Positions 18,542 to 27,181 of a stretch of 64,000 nucleotides of DNA are shown in pieces. This stretch comes from Prosthecobacter sp. SYSU 5D2 (GTDB lineage Bacteria > Verrucomicrobiota > Verrucomicrobiia > Verrucomicrobiales > Verrucomicrobiaceae). Under the pieces are notes generated by a model. That model worked only from the letters and a program-made list of their open reading frames with translations. It did not search any database and was not told where the DNA came from. Position 1 is the first letter of the stretch. The number at the start of each line of letters is the position of its first letter. The position numbers were made by a program, and so were the translations under genes. The DNA lies in contig NZ_JBBYXL010000001.1 in assembly GCF_039655865.1 (NCBI RefSeq), positions 186,001 through 250,000 on the forward strand. Direction: 5' to 3'.

Positions 18542-20200
18542 ATGACAGCCCAGAATGTGGTAGATATGCTCGAAGCCCGTGGCGTGATTGACAACGGCCA
18601 GGCTTATGACATCACCCAGGATGCCGTTCACAACGGCAAGGAAATCCTCCAGGTGGTGCTCGACTATGGCATCTTTGCCAGCGAAGACGAATTTTGGGCC
18701 ATGGTGGCCGAAGAGCTTGGCGCTGACCATTTTGACCTGACTGAATTTGAGCCGCCCCCTTCCGTCATCGGACTGATTCCCGCCGGTATGGCCCGCCTTT
18801 ATGGTGCCTTTCCCGTCACTTTGGACGGCCGCGGACTTCATGTGGCCTTTACCGATCCGCTGAACCCCCAGCTTGCCGAAGACCTCCGCTTCGGCATTGA
18901 CAAGATCATTGTCCCCGTCGTCGCCCGTCGCAGCCAGGTCCAGAACCTCATAGACAAACATTACGGCACCGCCGCCCCGAGCATTGATGAAATCTTCGGC
19001 AGCATGAAGGACGCCGGGAAGAACACCCCGGAGATGGAGGCCAACTCGGCCCCCATCGTGAAGTTCGTGGACCTGGTCATGACCCAGGCCATCAAAGAAC
19101 GCGCTTCGGACATTCACTTCGAGCCCTTTGAGCACGAATTCAAAATCCGCTACCGTGTGGATGGCGCCCTGTATGAAATGGCCCCGCCGCCAGTGCACCT
19201 GGCCGCGAGCGTCATCTCCCGCATCAAGGTCATGTCCAGCATGAACATTGCGGAGCGAAGAATTCCCCAGGACGGACGCATCATGACCTCCGTCAACGGC
19301 CAGGCCATTGACATGCGTGTCAGCTCCCTGCCCACCCAGCATGGTGAATCCGTCGTGCTTCGTGTTCTTGACCGCAGCTCGGTCAACCTGGATCTCGAGC
19401 ACCTGGGCATGACGCCTTACCTGTTTGATTACATCACGGACACAATCAACAAGCCTAACGGCATCTTTATCGTCACAGGCCCCACAGGTGCCGGCAAGAC
19501 TACCACTCTGTACGCCTGCCTGCGCCGCATCAATACGGTGGACACCAAACTGATCACCGCGGAAGACCCGGTCGAATACGAGCTCGATGGCATCATGCAG
19601 GTGCCGATCAATGACGCGGTGGGACTGACCTTTGCCAAAGCGCTGCGCGCCTTCCTCCGTCAGGATCCCGACCGTATCATGGTGGGAGAAATGCGTGACA
19701 AGGAGACGGCACAGATCGCCATCCAGGCCTCACTGACCGGACACTTGGTGCTCAGCACGCTGCACACCAACGACTCCGCCGGGGCCATCACCCGTCTTGT
19801 GGACATGGGGGTGGAACCCTTCCTGGTCTCCGCCACGCTGGAAGGTGTCCTCGCCCAGCGTCTGCTGCGTACCGTCTGCAAAAGCTGCCGCACTCCTTAC
19901 GAGCCCAGCCTCTCCATTCTGAACCAGCTCAACCTCAGCCAGTCTGACATTGGTGATAAAATGTTCTATACCGGCAACGGCTGTTCCAAATGCGGAGGCA
20001 GCGGCTACAAAGGACGCAAAGGCCTCTACGAACTGCTGGACGTCACCGACCCGATCCGTGAGCTCATCACCCAGCGTGCCGCGACCCTTGTCCTCAAGCA
20101 AAAGGCCATCGAGCTCGGCATGCAGACGCTGCGCGATGACGGCCTCAGAAACATCTATGATGGCGAGACCACCATTGAAGAAGTCTTGAAATACACGTGA
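18542..20200 (+). CDS. PilB/GspE-family assembly ATPase (second copy)
   Basis: A 552-residue paralogue of the preceding ATPase with the same domain order: MshEN-like N-terminus, Walker A GPTGAGKTT (Lys319), Walker B-like RIMVGEMRD, the His box HLVLSTLHTNDS, and the zinc-binding Cys446, Cys449, Cys481 and Cys484. All key residues are intact in both copies, so neither looks decayed. Two adjacent assembly ATPases suggest either hetero-oligomers or two separate pilus/pseudopilus machines sharing the downstream GspF. A striking inverted repeat lies directly after its stop codon. Confidence 0.93.
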   Translation: MTAQNVVDMLEARGVIDNGQAYDITQDAVHNGKEILQVVLDYGIFASEDEFWAMVAEELGADHFDLTEFEPPPSVIGLIPAGMARLYGAFPVTLDGRGLHVAFTDPLNPQLAEDLRFGIDKIIVPVVARRSQVQNLIDKHYGTAAPSIDEIFGSMKDAGKNTPEMEANSAPIVKFVDLVMTQAIKERASDIHFEPFEHEFKIRYRVDGALYEMAPPPVHLAASVISRIKVMSSMNIAERRIPQDGRIMTSVNGQAIDMRVSSLPTQHGESVVLRVLDRSSVNLDLEHLGMTPYLFDYITDTINKPNGIFIVTGPTGAGKTTTLYACLRRINTVDTKLITAEDPVEYELDGIMQVPINDAVGLTFAKALRAFLRQDPDRIMVGEMRDKETAQIAIQASLTGHLVLSTLHTNDSAGAITRLVDMGVEPFLVSATLEGVLAQRLLRTVCKSCRTPYEPSLSILNQLNLSQSDIGDKMFYTGNGCSKCGGSGYKGRKGLYELLDVTDPIRELITQRAATLVLKQKAIELGMQTLRDDGLRNIYDGETTIEEVLKYT

Positions 20201-20204
20201 TCCA

Positions 20205-20258
20205 AATGTCCAAAAATAATGCATTGTCATCATTGGCTGCATTTATTTGTTGGACATT
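20205..20258. repeat. Long imperfect inverted repeat after pilB-like gene
   Basis: Left arm 20205-20223 (AATGTCCAAAAATAATGCA) pairs with the right arm 20238-20258 around a 14-base loop. Only two single-base bulges interrupt about 19 base pairs. There is no following T run, so it is not a standard intrinsic terminator. It may be an mRNA processing or stabilising hairpin, an attenuator between the second ATPase and the gspF-like gene, or the remains of a small mobile element. Confidence 0.7.
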
Positions 20259-20318
20259 CTCCCATCCGACCCGGTAATCTCAAAATCGTTCCAGAACCCC
20301 CGCAGCGCCCACTTTTCT

Positions 20319-21596
20319 ATGCCGAAGTTCCACTACATCGCCCTTGACCAAAACGGGCAAGAAGTCGCCGGTGAACTTGATGCCTCCACTGAAGCCGAGG
20401 CCATCAATCTCCTCCGCCAAAGCCAGCTTTATCCCACCCAGGTCGCCCAGGAGGGCAAAGGCGATGCGGCAGTCAAAAAACGCGCCAAGGCCACCACTTC
20501 TGCGCAAGGAAAAGGTAAAACCGCCAAAGCGGGAGCCAATTCGAAGATCAAGGCCAAGGTGCTGATGATCTTCACACGACAGCTTGCCACCCTCATTGAT
20601 TCAGGTCTGCCCCTGCTGCGCGGTCTGACCGTATTGGCCCGCCAGGAGCCCAATCCGATCATGAAGAGCACGGTGACCACCATTGCCGAAAACGTGCAGA
20701 CCGGCAGCACCTTCTCGGAGACACTTTCGCAATACCCGAAAATCTTTAACAAGCTTTACATCAACATGGTGAAGGCCGGTGAGTTGGGCGGGGTGCTGGA
20801 AATCGTCCTCAACCGTCTTGCCGAATATCAGGAGAAGGCCCAGAAGCTGAAGAACAAGGTCGTGGCGGCGATGGTTTACCCCATTATCGTCATGGTCATT
20901 GCCATTCTGATCATGGTCTTCCTCATGCTGGTCATCGTCCCCCGTTTCGAAAAAATCTTCGAAGACATGCTGGGATCCGCCGACAAGCTCCCCGGCCTGA
21001 CCAAGCTCGTCATTGGCTTCAGCCGCTGGATGCAGGGCAACTTCCTTTACCTCGTCATTGCCGGAGTCGTGATCACGGTAGCCTTTAGGCTCTATGCCTC
21101 CACGGTCAAAGGCCGTCGTGTCATTGACCAGCTCAAGCTTAAGATGCCGCTCTTTGGTGACGTCCAGCGCAAGACGGCCATCTCCCGTTTCAGCCGTACC
21201 CTCGGCACCCTCGTCACCTCCGGTGTTCCCATCCTTCAGGCCCTCAACATCACCCGTGAAACCGCCGGCAACGTCGTCATCTCTGACGCCATCACCAAGG
21301 TGCATGATGCCGTCAAAGAAGGTGAATCCATGGTGGCCCCGCTGGAGGCCAGCAACGTCTTCCCCCCCATGGTGATTTCCATGGTGGACGTTGGTGAAGA
21401 AACGGGCCAGCTCCCTGAGATGCTGCTCAAAATCGCCGATGTGTATGAGGACGAAGTGGACAACGCCGTTTCCGCCCTCACCTCCATGCTGGAGCCCCTC
21501 ATGATTGTGCTTCTTGCGGTGGTCGTCGGCGTGATCGTCATGGCCCTCTTCCTTCCGCTCATCGAGGTGATCAAAGGCCTCAGTGGCGGTGCATAG
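20319..21596 (+). CDS. PilC/GspF-family inner-membrane platform protein
   Basis: A 425-residue type II secretion system F family protein, the membrane platform that couples the assembly ATPase to pilin insertion. It starts with the typical KFHYIALDQNGQEVAGELDA segment. Two T2SSF domains follow, the first containing FTRQLATLIDSGLPLLRGL and the second ISRFSRTLGTLVTSGVPILQAL, with hydrophobic helices near residues 188-210, 240-260 and 390-415. I chose ATG 20319 because family homology begins at that Met; an upstream in-frame Met at 20247 would add 24 residues overlapping the inverted repeat. A lysine/alanine-rich linker (about 50-80) is unremarkable. Confidence 0.93.
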   Translation: MPKFHYIALDQNGQEVAGELDASTEAEAINLLRQSQLYPTQVAQEGKGDAAVKKRAKATTSAQGKGKTAKAGANSKIKAKVLMIFTRQLATLIDSGLPLLRGLTVLARQEPNPIMKSTVTTIAENVQTGSTFSETLSQYPKIFNKLYINMVKAGELGGVLEIVLNRLAEYQEKAQKLKNKVVAAMVYPIIVMVIAILIMVFLMLVIVPRFEKIFEDMLGSADKLPGLTKLVIGFSRWMQGNFLYLVIAGVVITVAFRLYASTVKGRRVIDQLKLKMPLFGDVQRKTAISRFSRTLGTLVTSGVPILQALNITRETAGNVVISDAITKVHDAVKEGESMVAPLEASNVFPPMVISMVDVGEETGQLPEMLLKIADVYEDEVDNAVSALTSMLEPLMIVLLAVVVGVIVMALFLPLIEVIKGLSGGA

Positions 21597-21621
21597 AAAT
21601 CCCTGCAATCCCCCCCACGCT

Positions 21622-22272
21622 ATGAAAAGTCAGTTCCGGAAGGCTTCCCGCCCAGGCTTCACCATTGTGGAGCTCCTCATTGTCATCACCATCATTGCCC
21701 TGCTCTTCGCTCTCACCGTCGGTGGATTCACCTTCGCCCAGAGATCCGCAGCCCGCAGCCGCACCACCGTGGCCATGAATGCCATGAAAAGTGCTCTTGA
21801 GCGCTACCGGAATGAATTTGGCGAATATCCTGCCCCTCAAAATCCGCAGGACAGCATCGCCATTGCAGACAAGACCTATGAAGTGGGCTCCGCCGCCATG
21901 CTTTACCAGGCTTTGAGCGGCGACGGTTATGACAACATCGTCATCGCCCAGGGTTCACCCTCCGCCGGAGAGCCCAATTCCAACGGCTCCCTGGAACCGG
22001 AAGAATCCAAAAACGTCATGCTCACCGACATGCCGAAGGAAATGTGGATTGAGCGGGATGGACGGTATTTCATGGCAGACGGTTTTGGCAAACCTTTCCA
22101 GTATGTCAAAGCCGTGCCCGCCGCCGGTGACCAGTCCCCGGTGACCATCAACTCCACCTATGACCTCTGGTCCTATGGCGAAGACGATGTGAACATCACC
22201 GCCCGTTCCGTGGACACCCTGACCCCTGGCCCGATCAAGGACGCCAGCCAGAAGTGGATCAAGAACTGGTGA
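21622..22272 (+). CDS. GspG-like type II secretion pseudopilin (intact)
   Basis: A 216-residue prepilin with a class III leader: a short basic N-terminus, the peptidase site RPG|FTIVELLIVI with Phe at +1 and Glu at +5, and a hydrophobic N-terminal helix. After the helix a KSALERYRNEFGEYPAPQNPQD segment resembles the GspG major pseudopilin core. ATG 21622 gives the correct leader; an in-frame Met at 21583 overlaps the gspF-like gene end. It should be processed by a prepilin peptidase, which is not in this window. It is followed by a hairpin terminator and by a same-length duplicate. Confidence 0.92.
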   Translation: MKSQFRKASRPGFTIVELLIVITIIALLFALTVGGFTFAQRSAARSRTTVAMNAMKSALERYRNEFGEYPAPQNPQDSIAIADKTYEVGSAAMLYQALSGDGYDNIVIAQGSPSAGEPNSNGSLEPEESKNVMLTDMPKEMWIERDGRYFMADGFGKPFQYVKAVPAAGDQSPVTINSTYDLWSYGEDDVNITARSVDTLTPGPIKDASQKWIKNW

Positions 22273-22278
22273 TTGTTT

Positions 22279-22310
22279 GAAGCCTCCTTCTGGAGGCTAC
22301 GTCATTTTCA
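22279..22310 (+). terminator. Hairpin after first pseudopilin
   Basis: A perfect 7-base-pair stem AGCCTCC (22281-22287) / GGAGGCT (22292-22298) with a 4-base loop, followed by a modestly T-rich GTCATTTT. The same element, slightly changed, follows the duplicate gene. Confidence 0.6.
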
Positions 22311-22383
22311 GACGGATTAAAGTCAGAGCATTGGCAGGAATCGAAATCGTAGCTGGCGGGACATAACTATCTCTACTCCCGCT

Positions 22384-23034
22384 ATGAAGGGTCACATCAA
22401 GAGAGCTGCCAGTCCGGGTGGGACCGTTCTCAAGCTTCTCGTCGTTGTCGCGGTCATTGCTCTGCTCTTCATATTCGGCTCTGGTGGTTGGATCGTCACG
22501 GGCACATCGGCAGAGCTTAGCCGCACCAGGGTTGCAATGAATGCCATGAAAAGCGCCCTTGAGGGCTACCACAATGAGTTTGGCGCATATCCAACCCCCA
22601 AAAATCCGCAGGACACCATCACAATTGATGGCAAAAGCTACCTGGTGGGTGCCGCCACCATGCTATACCAGGCACTCAGCGGCGACGGTTCTGACAACAT
22701 TCTGAATGCACCCGGTTCCCGGTCCGCCGGACAGGCCTCTTCAAATGGAAAACTGGAATCCGAGGAGGTTACAAACGTCAGGCTCGTTGACATGCCCAGG
22801 GAAATGTGGATGGAGCGCGACGGACGTTACTTCATGGTGGACGGTTTCGGCAGGCCCTTCCAATACGTCCAAGCCGAACCGCCCGTCGGCGGCAGTTCCC
22901 CACGGACCATCAATTCCACCCATGACCTCTGGTCGTACGGTGAAGACGATGTGAACATAACCGCCCGTTCGGTTGATACCCTCCCCCCTGGCCCCATCAA
23001 GGACGCCAGCCAGAAGTGGATCAAGAACTGGTGA
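22384..23034 (+). CDS. Diverged tandem duplicate of GspG-like pseudopilin, processing site altered
   Basis: A 216-residue protein, exactly as long as its neighbour and highly similar to it after about residue 45; the last 30 residues and the DNA just past the stop are almost identical. The leader has changed: where the intact copy has PG|FTIVE, this one has PG|GTVLK, so +1 Phe is now Gly and the nearly invariant +5 Glu is now Lys (GAG to AAG, a single transition). The helix remains hydrophobic. The reading frame is intact, so the gene may still be expressed as a membrane-anchored or minor pilin-like protein. In ordinary pilins +5 Glu is needed for assembly, so incorporation is doubtful. Confidence 0.85.
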   Translation: MKGHIKRAASPGGTVLKLLVVVAVIALLFIFGSGGWIVTGTSAELSRTRVAMNAMKSALEGYHNEFGAYPTPKNPQDTITIDGKSYLVGAATMLYQALSGDGSDNILNAPGSRSAGQASSNGKLESEEVTNVRLVDMPREMWMERDGRYFMVDGFGRPFQYVQAEPPVGGSSPRTINSTHDLWSYGEDDVNITARSVDTLPPGPIKDASQKWIKNW

Positions 23035-23040
23035 TTGTTT

Positions 23041-23087
23041 GAAGCTCCTTCGGAGGCTTCGAAATTTCTTCGATTATCTGTTTTTTT
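23041..23087 (+). terminator. Hairpin and T run after duplicate pseudopilin
   Basis: The hairpin GAAGCTCC / GGAGGCTTC (23041-23060, one bulged base) is a changed copy of the hairpin at 22279, showing the duplication included the downstream element. A run of seven T follows at 23081. Confidence 0.5.
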
Positions 23088-23141
23088 CAGTTGAGATCTG
23101 TTCGGGACAGTGGATGATCCCCACCCCGACCCAAGGCGTTT

Positions 23142-23226
23142 GCGCGCGTGGCGGAATTGGTAGACGCGCTAGATTCAGGTTCTAGTGAGTAACATCGTGG
23201 AGGTTCGAGTCCTCTCGCGCGCACCA
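23142..23226 (+). tRNA. tRNA-Leu (anticodon CAG)
   Basis: A class II tRNA of 85 bases including an encoded CCA. The acceptor stem GCGCGCG pairs perfectly with CGCGCGC. The D arm is GCGGAATTGGTAGACGCGC. The anticodon stem-loop is CTAGA-TTCAGGT-TCTAG, giving anticodon CAG, followed by a variable arm and the T loop TTCGAGT. It lies 32 bases upstream of the UbiE/MenG gene. Confidence 0.96.
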
Positions 23227-23258
23227 CCTCAACAACTTGTTGGGGTGCCGTTAATAAG

Positions 23259-23939
23259 ATGCAGGACGCCGGTTATGTCAAAAACGCCTTCGCAGGCATC
23301 GCCCGGCGTTACATGCTGGCCAATCACGTCCTCAGCCTGGGCATTGACGTTCTCTGGCGGCGCAAGACCGCCCGCCATGTGGCCGAAGCCCAGCCCCGGA
23401 TCATCCTCGACCTGGCCACGGGCAGCGGCGACCTCGCCCGCGAAATCCAGCGCCAGAATCCTGCCGCCAAAGTCCTGGGAGCTGATTTTTCCCTGCCCAT
23501 GATGCGTGAGGCCCAGGCCCACCACTTCCATCAGCTTGTCGCGGCAGACGGCACCAACCTGCCTTTTCAAAACGGTGCCTTTGATGCGCTCACGGTCGCC
23601 TTTGGCCTGCGTAACATGGCCTCCTGGCCGGGTGCCTTGCAGGAAATGAACCGCGTGCTGAAACCCGCAGGCAGACTTTACGTGCTGGATTTTTCCCTTC
23701 CCACCCTGCCCCTCATCCGGCCCGCTTATCTCTTTTATCTGAAAAAGGTGATGCCCCGCATCGCCGGCTGGATCACCGGGGAGCGTGCCGCCTACGAGTA
23801 CCTGTGCAGTTCAGTGGAGCGCTTCCCCTCTGGCAGGGCGATGGAAGAGCTCATTGGCAACGCCGGCTTTGATCCGGTGAAGTCGCACCGTCTGTCCTTC
23901 GGCATTGCCTCCCTCTATATCGGCAGCAAGACGGCCTGA
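23259..23939 (+). CDS. Demethylmenaquinone/ubiquinone biosynthesis methyltransferase (UbiE/MenG family)
   Basis: A 226-residue SAM-dependent methyltransferase expected to carry out the C-methylation step of menaquinone or ubiquinone synthesis. It begins VKNAFAGIARRYMLANHVLS, the UbiE N-terminal signature. Motif I is ILDLATGSGDLA, and the family motifs ADGTNLPFQNGAFDALTVAF with GLRNM and LKPAGRLYVLDFS follow. The region ITGERAAYEYLCSSVERFPSG matches the UbiE C-terminal signature. The length is normal for the family. Quinone type is unknown; Verrucomicrobia usually use menaquinone. Confidence 0.92.
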   Translation: MQDAGYVKNAFAGIARRYMLANHVLSLGIDVLWRRKTARHVAEAQPRIILDLATGSGDLAREIQRQNPAAKVLGADFSLPMMREAQAHHFHQLVAADGTNLPFQNGAFDALTVAFGLRNMASWPGALQEMNRVLKPAGRLYVLDFSLPTLPLIRPAYLFYLKKVMPRIAGWITGERAAYEYLCSSVERFPSGRAMEELIGNAGFDPVKSHRLSFGIASLYIGSKTA

Positions 23940-23957
23940 CCATCCGCACAGACTTAA

Positions 23958-26051
23958 TCAGCCGTGCACCAGGGCGGCCTCCAGCCGGGTGATTTCCACG
24001 GGCTTCACCAGATGATGCGCAAAACCCGCGTCCAGCGCGCGTTGGGCATCCTCCTTCATGCCAAAGCCGCTGAGGACGATGGCATGGACTGCCTGTTTTT
24101 GTGAAACGTTCCGAAACACATCAATGCCATTGCCGTCCGGCAGGCCAAAATCCGTGACGAGGATGTCCAGGGCCGCTTCGGACGAGAGGCGGGCCGCTTC
24201 TTCCACACTGCCCGCCGTGTGCACCTCATGTCCGCGACGGCGCAGCAGACGTGCGAGAGTGTCCCGGGTATCCTGGTGGTCTTCCACGAGCAGGATGCGC
24301 CAGGTCTGGCGCTCCTTCATCTCCGGCGGTTGTCCCGCAACTTCACTCTTATCTCCGTCATCCTGGTTCCCTTCAGGCATCTGCATTGAGGAGGCATCCT
24401 GGACGGGAAGCTCAAGCCGGAAAGTGGAGCCCTGGTTAGGACCTCCGCTGCTGGCGCGCAGATGCCCATCATGGCGTTCCACAATGGCGCGGCTGATGGC
24501 CAGGCCCAAGCCCAGACCGCCGAACATCCGCGTGGTCTGCACGCTCTCCTGCTGGAAGGCATCGAAAATACGTCCCAGCATCTCAGGCTCGATGCCCACC
24601 CCCGTATCCTGGACCTCCAAGGCCAGGCAAGGCACCCCGCCGACGGTTTCCTGAGTGAGCCGGATGTCAATGCTACCGCCATCCGCCGGGGTAAACTTGA
24701 TGGCATTTTGAAGAAGGTTCCAGACGACCTGGGTCAGCCTTACGGCATCTCCGATGACCATGGCCTGTGCACCCGCACTGCGATAAGTGATTTTTGGCTG
24801 AACTGCCTGGGCGGAGCAGCACATTGCCACGACCTCCGTCACGATACGGTTCATGTCCACCGGGTCGTGGTTCACCTCCAGCTTGCCCTGGGTGATGCGG
24901 GTCAGGTCCAGCAGATCATTGATGAGGTGCGTCTCCAGCTTGACGTTGCGGGAGATCATTTCAAAATCCCGCCGCACATCCTCCGGCAGTGCCGGGTCCT
25001 GGCTGCGGTCTTCCACCACCGCCAGCACCGGCGTCAGCGGGGTGCGCAGTTCATGGCTCAGCATGGCCAGAAACTGGTCCTTGGCGGCACTGGCCCGGCG
25101 CAGTTCCTCGCGAGACCGGTTGAGCTCCTCCGTCTTGGCCTCCAGTTCCTCCACCAGTGCTGCGCGTGTTTCAGCAGCCTCCTTTGCCGCACGCTCGCGC
25201 AGGGCTTCCAGCTCCTTGTGCTTCAGCTCCTGCAGGATGCGGTTGTTTTCCTCGGCAAAAAACTTCCTTCTCAGCAAGGCCCGGATGCGGCCTTTGAGGA
25301 TGGAAAAGTCATTCGACTTGCCGACAAAATCGTCCGCCCCGGCATCCAGGGCTTTGGAGAGGTTGTCGGTGGATTCTGCCCCGGTCAGGAGGATGGAGAC
25401 CAGGGGGAACTGGTTCTTTTTGCGCCACTCGCTGACCTGGCGGCAGACCTCAAATCCGTCCACCTTGGGCATGATCAGATCAATGATCACCCCGTCGAAC
25501 CTGCCTGCCCGCAGCCGCTCCAGCCCCTCCTCCGGATCCAGCGCCGTCTCCACCTTGTAGCCCTCAGCCGCGAGCTCATGCTTCAGCTTTTCAAGAAAGA
25601 TGGCGCTGTCATCAATGGCCAGGAGATGAACTTCGCGGAAGGAATCCTGTGAACCCGCAATGATGCGGTCTTTGGCCTCGGACTTCTGAAGAAGGGTGCG
25701 CAGCCGCACAAGCAGCACTTCCGGGTTGGTGGATTTGGCGACGAAATCATCCGCACCGCTGTCCAGCCCCTGCACCTGGTGCGCCTCCTGGGAGGTCAGC
25801 ATCACAATGGGCAGGCTGCGCGAGTCCACATTCATGCGGATGCGGCGGCAGACCTCGTCTCCGCGGATGCCCGGCAGGTGATAATCCAGCAGAATCAGAT
25901 CGGGCTGGCAATCCCGCAGAACAGAAAAGGCCTTCTCAGCACTTGATACCCAGGTGACCTTCCATCCCTCCCCCTCCAGCAGGGCGGTCAGGCTGATGGC
26001 CTGGGTGGTGGAATCTTCCACCAGCATGAGATGGTAGGTCCGTTCATTCAT
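23958..26051 (-). CDS. Hybrid histidine kinase with REC-REC-HisKA-HATPase-REC architecture
   Basis: A 697-residue soluble protein without transmembrane helices. REC1 (about 5-120) has LILLDYHLPG and REC2 (about 142-265) has GVIIDLIMPKVDG. A coiled coil (about 265-335, rich in Glu and Ala) leads to the H box FLAMLSHELRTPLTP and HATPase motifs with LLQNAIKFTP, DTGVGIEPEMLGRIFDAF and GLGLGLAISR. A terminal REC3 (about 580-695) has ILVTDFGLPDGNG. The start overlaps the CheB stop by eight bases, so it belongs to the chemosensory operon. It stands where Wsp operons carry the diguanylate cyclase WspR and is presumably the output: CheA phosphorylates one or both N-terminal REC domains, which then gate the kinase. 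No GGDEF or DNA-binding domain is present. Confidence 0.92.
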   Translation of the reverse strand: MNERTYHLMLVEDSTTQAISLTALLEGEGWKVTWVSSAEKAFSVLRDCQPDLILLDYHLPGIRGDEVCRRIRMNVDSRSLPIVMLTSQEAHQVQGLDSGADDFVAKSTNPEVLLVRLRTLLQKSEAKDRIIAGSQDSFREVHLLAIDDSAIFLEKLKHELAAEGYKVETALDPEEGLERLRAGRFDGVIIDLIMPKVDGFEVCRQVSEWRKKNQFPLVSILLTGAESTDNLSKALDAGADDFVGKSNDFSILKGRIRALLRRKFFAEENNRILQELKHKELEALRERAAKEAAETRAALVEELEAKTEELNRSREELRRASAAKDQFLAMLSHELRTPLTPVLAVVEDRSQDPALPEDVRRDFEMISRNVKLETHLINDLLDLTRITQGKLEVNHDPVDMNRIVTEVVAMCCSAQAVQPKITYRSAGAQAMVIGDAVRLTQVVWNLLQNAIKFTPADGGSIDIRLTQETVGGVPCLALEVQDTGVGIEPEMLGRIFDAFQQESVQTTRMFGGLGLGLAISRAIVERHDGHLRASSGGPNQGSTFRLELPVQDASSMQMPEGNQDDGDKSEVAGQPPEMKERQTWRILLVEDHQDTRDTLARLLRRRGHEVHTAGSVEEAARLSSEAALDILVTDFGLPDGNGIDVFRNVSQKQAVHAIVLSGFGMKEDAQRALDAGFAHHLVKPVEITRLEAALVHG

Positions 26052-27123
26052 GGCTGGTTGCAGGACGGGGATTAAACAGAGTATTCAGGCGGGAGCTGAT
26101 CTCCCCCAAGGGAAGGACGGCACTGACAGCCCCCAGCTTGACGGCCGCAGCGGGCATGCCGTAAACGACCGCTGTGGATTCATGCTCAGCGACAGTATAG
26201 GCACCCGCCTGGAACATGTCACGCATGCCCAGCGCTCCATCTTCACCCATGCCCGTAAGCAGCACCGCTGCCGCTCCGCTCCCCAGGCTGGCAAGAGATT
26301 TGAACAACACTGTCCCTGACGGCTTCTGCGCATTGAAGGACGGTGTATCCAGGAGCTGCGCCTGAAACGGCTCAGCATAAATGAGATGCCTGTTGGCCGG
26401 GGCCACATACACCGTGCCAGGCTCCAGCGGCATGCAGTGCTGCGCCTCCTTCACCTTCAGGGCGGGCAGGACATCTCCCAGCCAGGAGACAAAACCACGA
26501 ACGAACCCCGGAGTGATGTGCTGGACCAGGAGGATGGGGGCGGGAAATTGAGGATCCAGTCCGTTCAGTAGCTGCACAATGGCATTCGGTCCGCCCGTGG
26601 AAGCGACCAGCCCAAGTACACTCGGGACACCATTTTTTCCAAACCGCGCGGTCGGCATCACCGGAGCCGAAACCGTCTCTTTGGGATTGGCAAAGGTCCG
26701 ATAACGCTGCCGGATGACCCTCACTTCACTCATGATGGTCAGCTTGGTGCACAGCTCGGTGGCCAGCTTGTCATAGTCATCATGCTTCAGGCCCACCGGC
26801 TTTTGCACCACGGCCAGCGCACCTGCGCGCAGGGCGTTCATGGAGATGTTCAACTCCTCATCCTGCACGTCTGAGGACACCACGACAATAGGAGTGGGAT
26901 GCTCATTCATGATCCGCTGCGTGGCCTCAAAGCCGTTCATCCCAGGCAGGCGGATATCCAGGGAAATGATGTCTGGGTTTACCTCTTCCAGGGTTTCCAG
27001 AGCTTCTTCCGCACTCCTCACATTCGCCACCACCACCAGCCGGGGATCACGGTTGATGATGTGCTCCAAGAACTCGCTGACCGTTCTCGAGTCCTCGACA
27101 ATCATGACCGTGACTTTCTTCAT
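26044..27123 (-). CDS. cheB: Chemotaxis response regulator methylesterase CheB
   Basis: A 359-residue CheB: a receiver domain (1-120) with phospho-acceptor Asp56 in IISLDIRLPGMNG, a linker, and the methylesterase domain with catalytic Ser175 (VASTGGPN), His202 (LVQHITPGF) and Asp295 (GMGEDGALG). It removes methyl groups from the receptor and thereby resets the array. In Wsp-type systems this protein (WspF) is the negative regulator of signalling. It is translated from the minus strand between CheA and the hybrid kinase. Confidence 0.96.
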   Translation of the reverse strand: MKKVTVMIVEDSRTVSEFLEHIINRDPRLVVVANVRSAEEALETLEEVNPDIISLDIRLPGMNGFEATQRIMNEHPTPIVVVSSDVQDEELNISMNALRAGALAVVQKPVGLKHDDYDKLATELCTKLTIMSEVRVIRQRYRTFANPKETVSAPVMPTARFGKNGVPSVLGLVASTGGPNAIVQLLNGLDPQFPAPILLVQHITPGFVRGFVSWLGDVLPALKVKEAQHCMPLEPGTVYVAPANRHLIYAEPFQAQLLDTPSFNAQKPSGTVLFKSLASLGSGAAAVLLTGMGEDGALGMRDMFQAGAYTVAEHESTAVVYGMPAAAVKLGAVSAVLPLGEISSRLNTLFNPRPATSHE

Positions 27124-27181
27124 GGATCGAGTGGGGCGGAGGACGATAATTTTTTAAGGGTAAAAGATGGATGGAACCGGA

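Noticed and set aside
23142-23226. tRNA-Leu as an integration site for a genomic island
   Set aside because: No integrase and no repeat of the tRNA 3' end was seen nearby.
24462-25652. Plus-strand open frame opposite the hybrid kinase
   Set aside because: Lies fully inside the kinase gene and carries no domain signature.
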